Position numbers and translations under genes: made by a program
Shown: positions 14,296 to 22,969 of the stretch, piece by piece
Position numbering within the stretch: the stretch's first letter is position 1
Layout of the letters: each line of letters begins with the position of its first letter
From: Palsa-661 sp035535015
Lineage (GTDB): Bacteria; Actinomycetota; Acidimicrobiia; Acidimicrobiales; UBA8190
Length of the DNA: 23,317 nucleotides
Assembly: GCA_035535015.1 (NCBI GenBank)
Contig: DATLQU010000009.1
Coordinates: 1 to 23,317 of the forward strand
Direction of reading: 5' to 3'
Notes under the pieces: model-generated
The model's input: the letters and a program-made list of their open reading frames with translations, nothing else
The model's database searches: none
What the model was told of the DNA's origin: nothing

Positions 14296-15729
14296 TCACA
14301 GGTGGAGATCGATGTGGCCGGAACGGGCCGCCGATCCGACGGCGGTCACGGTGGTCGACGGCTCGGGGTCGTCGTCTGCGACGACGGAGCCGTCAGGATT
14401 CGGCGTCGGCCGTCCGGCCCGATGGTCGGGGCCGCGGCCGGTGTCGTTGGTCATGAGAACGGTGGCCGAGGAACCGTCGCCGGACAGTTCGTGTCGGAGC
14501 AGGGGAAGAGCCTGGCGCAGCGCGTCGCGCGCCTGGTTGTTGTCGGCCGTCAGCTGGACGACGACCTGCTCGGCGTTGACGGTGACGGTGGCTTTGACAT
14601 TGCCGAGCCCGTCGGGTTGGAGGCCGATGGTGACCTCGTGGGTGCCGTCCTCCGACGACCGCAGGGGAGCCAGGACGGTGACGATCTGTTGGGCCGGGGA
14701 GGGTGGTGGCGCCGGTGGATCGGCCAGTGCCGCCACCGTCGTCGGTGTGAGGGTCGGAGCCGAGACTGGTGCCGCTCCCACCGTCGGCGCCGACGTGGAC
14801 GTGGCCGTTACCGACGACTCCGGCGGTGCGTGGGTCGCGGACGTGGCCGAGGACGTGTCGGTGGCGGCCGGCGGAACCGGCGTTGCGTGGACCGGTGAGC
14901 TGGCGGCGGGCACCGTCTCGGAGCCGGCGGTGGCCGACGGCAGGAAGGTCGGTGTGGAGGACGGGTCGGTCGACGGAGTCGACGTGGGGGAAGCCGGGGA
15001 CGGCGATCCTGCACCCGACCCCGGCGGCGGGGAGCCGGGATCCCGGGGGGCGGAGTCCGATGGCGCCGTGACGGCCGCCGCCGCGGAGCCGGCGGGAAGA
15101 AGGGCGGTGGCGACGGCCGTGGCCGTGGCGGACTCGGTCGCCGCCGGAGCGCCTCCGCCCCCGGCCTCGACACCGGGGGTAGCGCCGCCGATGGCGCCCG
15201 TCACCGCCGCCACCGCCGCCGCCGCGGTCGCCGGGGTTGCCGGGGTTGCCGCACCGAGCGGACCTGCGGCCGTGACGAGAGCGCTCATTGGCGCGTCCGC
15301 CGACGGAGGCGGATCGCCGGTCGTGGTGGCGCCGGTCGTGGTGGCGCCGGTCGCGGCCGATGTGGTCGAGGGGCCGTCCGTGGATGTGGAGCCTGTGGAT
15401 GAGGAACCTGTAGATGCGGATGCAGGCGGAGGAGAGTCGGGTGACGTAGAGGCAGCCGAGGGGGAGGAGGCGGTACCGGCGGCTGTCCCCGCCGGGTCGG
15501 GGGACGGGGCACCGGATGCGAGGGGCGATCGCTCCGGCGTCGTTGCCGACGACGTCGCCATCTGCTTCGGGGGCGTGGGGTGTCGGGCGGGGGGAGGCGT
15601 CGACGCCACTGCCGACGACATGGCGGTACCGAAGTCCTCCGCTCCGACGGAGCTGGTGGCGTGTTTACGACCGACACGCGGCTCGTCGGTGCCGACGACG
15701 GTGAAAAGGGCGCTGTCGATAGGGCTCAC
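14296..15729 (-). CDS. fliK: Flagellar hook-length control protein FliK
   Basis: FliK is exported while the hook grows, measures its length and triggers the FlhB substrate switch. The 477-aa product has a long N-terminal region (about 1-345) rich in Ala, Ser, Thr and Pro, which fits the flexible ruler part. The C-terminal FliK domain is about 355-440: 'EVTIGLQPDGLGNVKATVTV', 'QVVVQLTADNNQARDALRQ', 'LPLLRHELSGDG'. The GTG start at 15729 overlaps the stop of the preceding gene (GTGA). The tail (about 445-477) is polar. Short DNA tandem repeats in the ruler part (for example 15316-15352) could change its length. Identification rests on the C-terminal domain and on position before flgD-flgE. Confidence 0.9.
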   Translation of the reverse strand: MSPIDSALFTVVGTDEPRVGRKHATSSVGAEDFGTAMSSAVASTPPPARHPTPPKQMATSSATTPERSPLASGAPSPDPAGTAAGTASSPSAASTSPDSPPPASASTGSSSTGSTSTDGPSTTSAATGATTTGATTTGDPPPSADAPMSALVTAAGPLGAATPATPATAAAAVAAVTGAIGGATPGVEAGGGGAPAATESATATAVATALLPAGSAAAAVTAPSDSAPRDPGSPPPGSGAGSPSPASPTSTPSTDPSSTPTFLPSATAGSETVPAASSPVHATPVPPAATDTSSATSATHAPPESSVTATSTSAPTVGAAPVSAPTLTPTTVAALADPPAPPPSPAQQIVTVLAPLRSSEDGTHEVTIGLQPDGLGNVKATVTVNAEQVVVQLTADNNQARDALRQALPLLRHELSGDGSSATVLMTNDTGRGPDHRAGRPTPNPDGSVVADDDPEPSTTVTAVGSAARSGHIDLHL

Positions 15730-16787
15730 GAGGCGGCTCCCAGCATGCCGAGGATGTTGTTCACGTAGTGGGTGGTCTGCGGGTAGGGCGGGACGCCGCC
15801 GTAGTGGGCCACGGCGCCCGGTCCCGCGTTGTAGGCGGCCAGGGCCAGGGGGACCGAGCCGTTGTATTTCTGGAGGTAGCTGCCGAGGAGTTGGGCGGCG
15901 CCGTTGATGGCCTCGGTCGGATCGAAGGCGTCGACCCCGAGCCCCGATGCCGTCGAAGGCATCAGTTGCATGAGGCCCTGCGCCCCGGCCGAGCTGACGG
16001 CGTTGGCGTTGAATCCCGACTCCTGCTTGGCCACGGCGGCCAGAAGAGAGGCGGGGACACCCGTTGCGGCCGAGGCCGACTCGAAGAGCGGAACGAGGCC
16101 GGCGGGGACCCCGAGGCTGCTCGGCATTCCCCCCTCCGACGCCGTCGACGGACCGGCGGCCGGAAGGATCCGGCGGATGGCCGAGGGATCGCCGACCGAC
16201 TGGATCTGGACGTTCGTGCCCGTGTGGGGGGCGTCGATCATCTGGCCGTTTCCGATATAGATGCCGACGTGGCCCGGTCCGCTGGCGCCGGGCTCGAAGA
16301 AGACGAGGTCGCCCGGCTGAGCGTCGGCCAGGCTGCCCACCGCTGTCCCCGCCGTTGCCTGCTCTTGGCTGGTGCGGGGAAGCGAGACGCCGAGGTCGCC
16401 GTAGACGCGCTGGACGAGGCCGGAGCAGTCGAGGCCCGTCTGCGGATTGGTGCCGCCCCACTGATATGGAACGCCGAGATACTGCCCGGCGTCAGCCACC
16501 ACCGCGGCGCCGTTGACCGCCGCACCCAAGCCCGACAGGCTCGGGCCGCTGAGGCCGAGAAGGCTGGCCGTCGGGGGGACGGCGGACGAGGTGGGCGAGT
16601 CGGTGGCGGCCGGGGATGAGACGGCATCCGGATTCGCCGCCGCGTTGAGCACGGCGTTGGCGTTGGCCAGGACGCCGGCGAACTCGCCCATCGGGGCGGC
16701 CTGCTCAAGGGCGGGACCGATGGCGGAGACGGCGGCGCTGAGCGCCTGCATACGGGCCACCATGGCCGAGGAGTCGAGGGTGGTCAT
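15726..16787 (-). CDS. NlpC/P60 peptidase + lytic transglycosylase fusion of the flagellar operon
   Basis: This 353-aa protein joins two wall hydrolases. Residues about 98-210 are an NlpC/P60 domain: catalytic Cys121 in 'TGLDCSGLVQRVYG', His173 in 'GHVGIYIGNG', His188 in 'DAPHTG'. Residues about 230-350 are an SLT lytic transglycosylase: catalytic Glu256 in 'AVAKQESGFN', 'GAQGLMQLMPSTA', 'AAYNAGPGAV'. The N-terminal 95 residues are helical and Ala/Ser-rich and lack an obvious signal peptide, so export through the flagellar apparatus is plausible. The ATG at 16787 overlaps the fliJ stop (ATGA); its own stop overlaps the fliK GTG. It probably opens peptidoglycan for the rod, the job of FlgJ in proteobacteria. 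Its exact role is inferred. Confidence 0.9.
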   Translation of the reverse strand: MTTLDSSAMVARMQALSAAVSAIGPALEQAAPMGEFAGVLANANAVLNAAANPDAVSSPAATDSPTSSAVPPTASLLGLSGPSLSGLGAAVNGAAVVADAGQYLGVPYQWGGTNPQTGLDCSGLVQRVYGDLGVSLPRTSQEQATAGTAVGSLADAQPGDLVFFEPGASGPGHVGIYIGNGQMIDAPHTGTNVQIQSVGDPSAIRRILPAAGPSTASEGGMPSSLGVPAGLVPLFESASAATGVPASLLAAVAKQESGFNANAVSSAGAQGLMQLMPSTASGLGVDAFDPTEAINGAAQLLGSYLQKYNGSVPLALAAYNAGPGAVAHYGGVPPYPQTTHYVNNILGMLGAAS

Positions 16788-17254
16788 GCCGGAACCTCGA
16801 TGTCGGGGCGCGGCGGACCTGTGGCCAGGGAATCGGCCAGCCAGCCGGCGATGGCCGACTCGTCGATGGCCGCCATCTCGGCCCGCTGTTCCTCGACGCG
16901 CCACTCGGAGCGTCGACGATCGTCGAGGCGCTCCAGGGCGGCGACAAGCTGGGCTGCGGCCGACCATTCGGCTTGACGGGCAGCCGCTTCGTCCGAGGCG
17001 GCCTCGACAGCCATGAGGGCGGCGGCCACCGTTGCGGCGCGCCGCTCGATGAGGTCGCGCTCGCGGGCGAAGGCGGCGAGATCCTGCTCGCCGCGGTTGA
17101 GCTCGGTCTCCTCATAGCGGACGGCGGCAGCCCGGTAGGCGGCGATGGCTTGGCGGCGGTGATGATTGGCCTGGGCCAGGGCGAAGGTGGCCGCTTCCTC
17201 CTGCGCCCGGCGGACGCGGAGGACGGCCTCCAGAGAGAAGTGGTAACGCTTCAT
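16784..17254 (-). CDS. fliJ: Flagellar export chaperone escort FliJ
   Basis: The 156-aa product is almost wholly helical and charged, as expected for the FliJ coiled coil that sits in the centre of the FliI hexamer and links it to the gate. The N-terminus 'MKRYHFSLEAVLRVRRAQEE' matches the family start ('F-x-L-x-x-V-L-x-x-R'). ATG at 17254 overlaps the fliI stop (ATGA), and the gene's own stop overlaps the next ATG. FliJ sequences are poorly conserved, so position after fliI and the coiled-coil character carry much of the evidence. Confidence 0.88.
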   Translation of the reverse strand: MKRYHFSLEAVLRVRRAQEEAATFALAQANHHRRQAIAAYRAAAVRYEETELNRGEQDLAAFARERDLIERRAATVAAALMAVEAASDEAAARQAEWSAAAQLVAALERLDDRRRSEWRVEEQRAEMAAIDESAIAGWLADSLATGPPRPDIEVPA

Positions 17255-18585
17255 GCCGGCACCGGTTCGGGGGCGTCGTCGGAGGCCAGGACTTCGGCCA
17301 GGGTGTCCCAGGCGTCGCCCGCGTGGGTGATCTCGGCGATGTCCTGGCACAGGAAGCGGTCGAGCGCCTCCTTCTGGCGGACGGCCCGGTCGACCAGGGC
17401 GTTCGATCCGGCGACGTAAGCACCGATCTCGATGAGGTCTTTGGCCTCGCGGTGCGCGGCGAGCATACGGCGGACCTCGCTGGTCATGGCCCGTTGGTCG
17501 CGGGTGAGGATGGCCGGCTCGACACGGGAGATCGACTCGAGGACTTCGATGCTCGGGAAGTGGTTGGCCGTGGCCAGACGGCGGGACAGGACGATGTGGC
17601 CGTCGAGCAGAGAACGCGAGGCGTCGGCGATGGGCTCGTTCATGTCGTCGCCTTCGACGAGGACGGTGTAGAGCCCGGTGATGCTGCCCGTCTCCGCCGC
17701 GCCGGCGCGCTCGAGGAGCCGGGGCAGAAGAGTGAACACCGACGGTGGGTAACCGCGTGTGGCCGGCGGCTCGCCGGCGGACAGGCCCACTTCGCGCTGG
17801 GCCATGGCGAAGCGGGTGAGGGAGTCCATCATCAACACGACGTCCATGCCCTGGTCGCGGAACCACTCGGCGATCCTGGTGGCGGTGAAGGCGGCCCGGA
17901 TCCGCACCAGGGCGGGCTCGTCGGAGGTGGCCACGATGACGACGGAGCGGGCCAGACCCTCGGGTCCTAGGTCCCGTTGGATGAATTCGTTCACCTCGCG
18001 GCCGCGCTCGCCCACCAGGGCCAGCACCGAGACGGCGGCGTCGGTGCCACGGGCCACCATGGACAGCAGGCTCGACTTGCCCACGCCGGAACCGGCGAAA
18101 ATGCCGAGCCGCTGACCGCGGCCACAGGGGATGAGGGTGTCGATGGCCTTCACCCCGAGAGCCAGTTGGCGGTCGACCAGCTCGCGTCTCAGCGGGTGGG
18201 GCGGTGCCGATTCGATTCCCACCTCGTGCGACTCGTGCAGCGGGGGTCCGTCATCGATGGGCCGGCCCAGGCCGTCGAGGACACGTCCGAGGAGACCTTC
18301 GCCCACGTGGACGGGCAAGGGGCGGCCGAGGGCCTCGACGGTGTCGCCGTAGCGGACGCCGGCCAGATCGCCCAGGGGCATGCAGGCGAGAGCGGCGCCC
18401 TGGACGGCGACCACTTCGGCATCGAGGACTCCTCCACCCCGCCAGATCCGGACGGCTTCGCCGACGGCGGCGGCCACACCCTCGACCTCGATGCGCAGAC
18501 CGACCAGGCGCGTCACCCGGCCAGTGCGCCTCGGGGCCACGGCCGCGCTCAACGACGCGTGCAGGGGGTGGGGAATGACGGTCAT
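17251..18585 (-). CDS. fliI: Flagellum-specific export ATPase FliI
   Basis: FliI is the hexameric ATPase of the flagellar type III export system, related to F1 beta subunits. The 444-aa length is typical. Walker A is 'AGSGVGKSS' (164-172), the family 'VGERGREVNEF' follows (191-201), and Walker B is 'VVLMMDSLTRFA' (249-260). 'GEPPATRGYPPSVF' and 'ERAGAAETGSITG' are further signatures. ATG at 18585 overlaps the fliH stop by ATGA; the stop overlaps fliJ. Confidence 0.97.
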   Translation of the reverse strand: MTVIPHPLHASLSAAVAPRRTGRVTRLVGLRIEVEGVAAAVGEAVRIWRGGGVLDAEVVAVQGAALACMPLGDLAGVRYGDTVEALGRPLPVHVGEGLLGRVLDGLGRPIDDGPPLHESHEVGIESAPPHPLRRELVDRQLALGVKAIDTLIPCGRGQRLGIFAGSGVGKSSLLSMVARGTDAAVSVLALVGERGREVNEFIQRDLGPEGLARSVVIVATSDEPALVRIRAAFTATRIAEWFRDQGMDVVLMMDSLTRFAMAQREVGLSAGEPPATRGYPPSVFTLLPRLLERAGAAETGSITGLYTVLVEGDDMNEPIADASRSLLDGHIVLSRRLATANHFPSIEVLESISRVEPAILTRDQRAMTSEVRRMLAAHREAKDLIEIGAYVAGSNALVDRAVRQKEALDRFLCQDIAEITHAGDAWDTLAEVLASDDAPEPVPA

Positions 18586-19238
18586 TCCGGTGCCCGCGAT
18601 CCTTGGCCGACAGAGTGGATCAGGGCCCGGGCCCGTTCCATGGCCGGACCCACCTGGGCGTCGATCCGGCAGGGTCCCGCCTCGACCACGCAGCCGCCCA
18701 ACTCCACTTCGGGGTCGATGACCACTTTTACCGAGGCGTCGGGCACGAGGGCCTGGAGCTCGTCGGGCGTGATGACGTCGTCGGGATGGAGCCGGACGAC
18801 AAGGTCGTCGCCTTTCGGGACCAGGGCCACCGCTCGCGTGACGGCGTCGATGCTGAGCGACGAGCTCAGGCTGATCTCGCGGCCCAACAGGGCCTCGGCC
18901 AACTCGAAGGCCAGTCGAACGGCCTCCTGCTCGGCCAGGGCCACCGCGTCGGCGCGGTGCGACCGGGCCGCGGCGGCGGCCGTTATGAGAGCGTCGGACA
19001 GGCGCGACGTCTGGGCCGTCCTGGCCGCTTCGTCGCCGGCGGCGGCGTCGGCCAACCCGGCCTGGAACCCCTCGGCGAAACCGGCGGCCCGGGCGGCGGC
19101 GAACGGGTCGGCCGTGGGCACCGACGGGCGACGGACGGCGTCGGGCAGATGGAGGCCAAAGGTCTCCGTGGTGGCGCGACGGCCCGCCTCGCCGCGGAGC
19201 ACTCGGGTCAAGGACCGGCTAGACGAACTCATCGTCAC
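18582..19238 (-). CDS. fliH: Flagellar export ATPase regulator FliH
   Basis: FliH dimers bind FliI, restrain its activity and tether it to FliN. The 218-aa product has a helical Ala/Glu-rich middle with small-residue spacing ('AAARAAGFAEGFQAGLADAAAG', given here as positions about 47-68) and a C-terminal V/A-type ATPase stalk-like domain. That domain contains 'LVVRLHPDDV' and 'VIDPEVELGGCVVE'. GTG at 19238 or ATG at 19232 may be the start; both overlap the end of fliG. Identification is by pattern and by position between fliG and fliI. Confidence 0.88.
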   Translation of the reverse strand: MTMSSSSRSLTRVLRGEAGRRATTETFGLHLPDAVRRPSVPTADPFAAARAAGFAEGFQAGLADAAAGDEAARTAQTSRLSDALITAAAAARSHRADAVALAEQEAVRLAFELAEALLGREISLSSSLSIDAVTRAVALVPKGDDLVVRLHPDDVITPDELQALVPDASVKVVIDPEVELGGCVVEAGPCRIDAQVGPAMERARALIHSVGQGSRAPE

Positions 19239-20226
19239 CCCGAGCCAGCACGATCTCTCCCGACGCCTCGAGTTCGCGGACGGTCTTCACGATGGCGCTC
19301 TGGGCCGCTTCCACCTGGGACACGCGGGTGGGACCGAGAAGCTCGATCTCCTCCAGGACGTCCTGGGCGGCGCGCTCGGAGACGTTGCCCAGGAACTTGT
19401 CGCGTACGGCGTCGGGGACGGTCTTCAAGGCCACGGCCAGGTCCTTCGGAACGACGTTACGCAGGATCTGCTGCAAGGTCCTGTCGTCGAGGACAGCCAC
19501 GTCGTCGAAGACGAACATCTCGTTGCGGATCTTCTCGGCCAATTCGGGGTCGGTCTGCTCGAGCTCACTCAGGATCTGCTGTTCCGAGGCGCGCTCGGTC
19601 TGGTTGAGGATGGCCACAATCGACGCCAGACCCCCCATGTCGGCGCTGCCCGAAGCCCCGGCCCGCAGGACGGCGGCCAGCTTCTGTTCCAAGAACTCCG
19701 CCACCTGCCGGACGACGTCGGGTGAGATCCGGTCCATGGTGGCGATCCGGCGCGCCACCTCCGTCCGGGTCGCCTCCTCCAGGTGGGCGATCACATGGGC
19801 GGCGGAGTCGGGAGCGAGATGGGAGAGGACCAGGGCGATCAATTGGGGATGCTCGTCACCGATGAAGCTGGCGATCTGCTGCGGGTCGATCCGGTTCAGA
19901 AAGCCCAGCGGGTGGGTGTAGGAGGCCTCCACGAACTGGTCGAGGATCTCCTCCGTCTTGGCCGTGCCCAGGCGCTCGCGCATGAGCTTGCGGGCCACGT
20001 CCACGCCCCCTTGGCCGACCTGGACGGCGGCGTTGGCGTGGAGGTGGAAGTCCGACAGGACGCGGCGCACGTCGTCGGGGCTGAGGGTGGGGAGGGTGGC
20101 CATCGTCGACATCAGATCGACGACTTCCTGCTCGCTCATGGCTCGCAGGATCTTGGTGGCCCGGTCGGTGTCCAATTGGGCCAGGACGACGGCGGCTTTC
20201 TGCTTTCCCGAGAGCATGACGTTCAC
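19219..20226 (-). CDS. fliG: Flagellar motor switch protein FliG
   Basis: FliG is the rotor protein that contacts the stator. The 335-aa product shows all three domains: N-terminal 'SGKQKAAVVLAQLDTDRATKIL', the middle domain with the EHPQ motif ('FIGDEHPQLIALVLSHL', about 120-137), and the C-terminal torque domain 'MFVFDDVAVLDDRTLQQILR'. In the torque helix the two acidic positions are E-E ('LEEIELLGPTR') where enterics have D-D; charge is kept. The GTG at 20226 overlaps the fliF stop (GTGA); ATG 20217 is an alternative. Confidence 0.96.
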   Translation of the reverse strand: MNVMLSGKQKAAVVLAQLDTDRATKILRAMSEQEVVDLMSTMATLPTLSPDDVRRVLSDFHLHANAAVQVGQGGVDVARKLMRERLGTAKTEEILDQFVEASYTHPLGFLNRIDPQQIASFIGDEHPQLIALVLSHLAPDSAAHVIAHLEEATRTEVARRIATMDRISPDVVRQVAEFLEQKLAAVLRAGASGSADMGGLASIVAILNQTERASEQQILSELEQTDPELAEKIRNEMFVFDDVAVLDDRTLQQILRNVVPKDLAVALKTVPDAVRDKFLGNVSERAAQDVLEEIELLGPTRVSQVEAAQSAIVKTVRELEASGEIVLARGDDEFV

Positions 20227-21806
20227 GGGGTCAAAGAGGGTGCGTCGGACAGCCAGCTCCGCAGCATGGTGGCCACGTCATCGGGCTGACTGTCGATGAA
20301 CCGGTTCACATCGCCCGCTTCTCGGCTGCCCGAGATTTCGGCCATGACCGTCGGCAACTGGCCCGTGGGCTCGTCGGCCAGGGAGCGGGTGAGAGCGGCG
20401 AGATCGGCTGGGCCCAGAACCTGGGTGGGTGGGTTGAGCCGCGCTTTGCGCGAGCCCCGCCAGAGGAGGAAGAGGACCACGGCGATGATCAGGAAGACGA
20501 CGGCCTCCTTGATCAGGCTGGACATGGCCTGCTTGGAGTTCGCCGCCGCACCGGCAGCGGCCGCCTTGGCCGCCTGCTTGGCCGAAACGCTGTTGAATGG
20601 CATGGCGCTGAAGGCCAGCTGGTCGCCGCGGGTGGTGACGATGCCGGCGGCCGCGGCCACGCCCTTCTGCAACGCCGACAGGCTCATGCCCTTCGGGATG
20701 GCCTTCGAGTTGACGAGGACGGCCACCGACTGGTTCTCCACCGTTCCCGGAGCCTGCTGGACCGTCTTGGTTTGCTGATTGGTCTCGCATTGCTCGGTGT
20801 CCTGGGTGTTCGAGTAGTTCCCCGTCCCGTTGGTCGTGCCCCCGACGATCGTCCCGGCCGCCCCTCCGGGCGGGGTGCCTGTCCCGGTGAAGGACTGGTT
20901 GCTCTTGGACGTCGAGGTGCAGAAGCTCGGCTGGGTCCCATTGGCCGCCGGAGACAGGCTGTTGGTGGTGGTCGACACCTGGTCGTAGGACAAGGTGGCG
21001 TTCACCTGGACGTCGGCATTGTTCTGACCGATGGCTGCGGCCAGGTACGCCTCCACCTTGGCCTGCTCGCCCTGGTCGTAGGTGTCGGTCTGGCTGCCCG
21101 ATCCGCCCTGGCCTTGGGCCACGCCGGGGCCGGCCAGGAGATCGCCGTTGGAGTCGGCCACGGTGACACTGCTGGGCGACAAATTGGGGATGCTCGATCC
21201 GACCAGGTGGACGATGGCCTGTACCTCGGAGTCGGTGAGTGACTGGCCGTTGCGCATGGTCACGAGCACCGACGCCCCCGTCGGTGCGTTGTTGGCCAGG
21301 GCGAAGTCCTGATTGGCGGGCAGAGCGATATTGACCTGTGAGCTGGTCACGTTCTGGATCGAATCGATGGTCTGCTCGAGTTCACCCTGCAAGGCCTGGA
21401 GGTAGTCGGCCTGCTGGGTCATGTTGGAGCTGGTGATGCCCTCCTTGTCGAGCAGCGACAGCCCCACGGTGCTGGTGGCCGGAAGGCCGGCCTGCGAGAG
21501 CGCCAGCCTTTCCTGATCCACGTCGCTGGCGGGAACCATGATGGTGCTGCCACCGTTGGACAGTTGGTAGGGCACCTTGTCCGAGGTCAGCTTGGTGGTG
21601 ATGTTGGCGGCATCAGACGCCTGGAGGTTGGTGAACAGCGGCGTGTAATTGGGACGGCCCGAGAACGACATGAAGGCAAATGCACCCACCACCACGGCGA
21701 CGGCGGCGGCCACGGTGACGGCCTTCTGTCCGGAGGTGAACTCCGAAGCGAACCGTTTCAACCCGTCCCGGGCCCGGGTCATTTCACTGCTAGGAACCAA
21801 GGCCAT
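20223..21806 (-). CDS. fliF: MS-ring protein FliF
   Basis: FliF forms the MS-ring, the base on which rotor and export gate assemble. The 527-aa product has two membrane segments (about 28-47 and 434-449) enclosing the extracytoplasmic ring-building domains. These include 'PNYTPLFTNLQASDAANIT', 'ERLALSQAGLP' and 'RNGQSLTDSEVQAIVHLV'. The C-terminus 'FIDSQPDDVATMLRSWL' matches the FliG-binding tail. Two cysteines (296 and 340) flank a Gly/Thr-rich loop in the second half of the extracytoplasmic region. The ATG at 21806 lies 1 nt after the fliE stop. Confidence 0.96.
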   Translation of the reverse strand: MALVPSSEMTRARDGLKRFASEFTSGQKAVTVAAAVAVVVGAFAFMSFSGRPNYTPLFTNLQASDAANITTKLTSDKVPYQLSNGGSTIMVPASDVDQERLALSQAGLPATSTVGLSLLDKEGITSSNMTQQADYLQALQGELEQTIDSIQNVTSSQVNIALPANQDFALANNAPTGASVLVTMRNGQSLTDSEVQAIVHLVGSSIPNLSPSSVTVADSNGDLLAGPGVAQGQGGSGSQTDTYDQGEQAKVEAYLAAAIGQNNADVQVNATLSYDQVSTTTNSLSPAANGTQPSFCTSTSKSNQSFTGTGTPPGGAAGTIVGGTTNGTGNYSNTQDTEQCETNQQTKTVQQAPGTVENQSVAVLVNSKAIPKGMSLSALQKGVAAAAGIVTTRGDQLAFSAMPFNSVSAKQAAKAAAAGAAANSKQAMSSLIKEAVVFLIIAVVLFLLWRGSRKARLNPPTQVLGPADLAALTRSLADEPTGQLPTVMAEISGSREAGDVNRFIDSQPDDVATMLRSWLSDAPSLTP

Positions 21807-21807
21807 C

Positions 21808-22098
21808 TCAGACCTGCATGTTCATGATGTCGGTGAACGCCGCCACGCCCTTGTTCACGAGCGCCACCGTGATCTGCGTGTCGAGTGATGCCTGGGTGGC
21901 TTTGATCATGGCGTCGGTCGCGCTGCCCTGTCCGGCCGCCGCCTGCGACTCCGCCGTCGACGCCGCATTCTGGGTCTGTTGCACTTGATCCAGGGCATGG
22001 GTGATCGAGCCGGAGAAATCGCCGCCGCTGCCGGCGGCCGCCATCCCGGACGCCGATGGCGTGGGGAGGGGCTGTATGGGCGGTATGGGTGCGATCAC
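21808..22098 (-). CDS. fliE: Flagellar rod adapter FliE
   Basis: FliE joins the MS-ring/export gate to the rod. The 96-aa product has the typical C-terminal helices: 'DFSGSITHALDQVQQTQN' and 'TQASLDTQITVALVNKGVAAFTDIMNMQV' (the latter at residues 68-96). The start is GTG at 22098, 5 nt after the flgC stop. The N-terminal 20 residues are Pro/Ala-rich. Order flgB-flgC-fliE-fliF is canonical. Confidence 0.93.
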   Translation of the reverse strand: MIAPIPPIQPLPTPSASGMAAAGSGGDFSGSITHALDQVQQTQNAASTAESQAAAGQGSATDAMIKATQASLDTQITVALVNKGVAAFTDIMNMQV

Positions 22099-22103
22099 AG
22101 AGG

Positions 22104-22508
22104 TCAGGTCCCGATGGTCAGCGCCGACTGGTACGCCGTCTTCGCGTCGGCGAACGATGCCGTGTTCGCCTGGTAATCGGTCTGGGCCTGGATCATCTCC
22201 ACCATCTGCGCACCGAGCTGGACATCGGGAACGCGGACGTTGCCCTGAGCATCGGCCACCGGGCTGCTCGGATCGAACTGGACGATCCCCGTGGTGTCAC
22301 CTTCTTGGATGCCCGAGACGGTGACGCCGGCACCCACCTGACCGGCTACGCCGATGGGGGTGAAGACCGGGGTCTGCACGCCGTAGGCGGACTTGTCGGT
22401 CGAGGTCACGTCGTTCATGTTGGCGATGTTCCCGGCCGTGGTGTTCAGCCACGCCTGGGAGGCATCGATGCCGCTGCCCGAGATGTCGAGGGATCCGAAG
22501 AGGCTCAT
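22104..22508 (-). CDS. flgC: Flagellar basal-body rod protein FlgC
   Basis: FlgC is a proximal rod subunit. The 134-aa product has the rod-type N-terminus ('LDISGSGIDASQAWLNTTAG' then NIAN) and the C-terminal helix 'MVEMIQAQTDYQANTASF'. The length fits the family. ATG at 22508 overlaps the flgB stop (ATGA). Confidence 0.95.
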   Translation of the reverse strand: MSLFGSLDISGSGIDASQAWLNTTAGNIANMNDVTSTDKSAYGVQTPVFTPIGVAGQVGAGVTVSGIQEGDTTGIVQFDPSSPVADAQGNVRVPDVQLGAQMVEMIQAQTDYQANTASFADAKTAYQSALTIGT

Positions 22509-22849
22509 GAGAAGCTCCCGCCGGTCGCCCCGGAGATGAGTCGGAATTGGGCATTCAGCATGTCGACCATGGTCTGGTACTGGAGGGTCTCCTTCTGGGC
22601 GTCGACCAGTTGTGTGCCGGTGTCGACGTTGTTCCCATCGCTGGCGCGCGCTGTGGGATCGGCCGTCACGGCCACACTCGCCGTTCCCCCCGACGGTGAA
22701 CTGAGGGCCTGTTGGAGGCTCGTCTCGAAGTCCACGGCCTGGGCTGTGTAGCCCGGCGTGTCGACGTTGGCCAGATTGTTGGCTGTGGCCTGCTGCTGCT
22801 GCGCTACACCGTCAACGGCATACTGCAGGACGTTCACGATCCCGTCCAT
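22505..22849 (-). CDS. flgB: Flagellar basal-body rod protein FlgB
   Basis: FlgB is the proximal rod subunit nearest the MS-ring. The 114-aa product has the motif 'QQQATANNLANVDTPGYTAQ' (about 18-37) and the C-terminal helix 'ETLQYQTMVDMLNAQFRLI'. It is somewhat shorter than the usual 125-140 aa. The ATG at 22849 is used because the family consensus begins just there; GGGAGG lies 11 nt upstream. An in-frame upstream extension to 22948 looks non-coding. It is the first gene of the long operon. Confidence 0.94.
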   Translation of the reverse strand: MDGIVNVLQYAVDGVAQQQQATANNLANVDTPGYTAQAVDFETSLQQALSSPSGGTASVAVTADPTARASDGNNVDTGTQLVDAQKETLQYQTMVDMLNAQFRLISGATGGSFS

Positions 22850-22969
22850 ATAGGGCTCGACCTCCCAGGAACATCGCGGGCCTCCGCCGGGTACGTCCGA
22901 CAGAGCTATTTCTATGAGCCCGTCCTGGGCGATATAACGCCAAGCCATCCATGGACCGTGACCCGAGAT

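Noticed and set aside
14312..15907. A 531-codon open frame on the + strand across fliK
   Set aside because: It mirrors the Ala/Pro/Thr-rich FliK ruler region; FliK has the recognisable C-terminal domain and operon overlaps.
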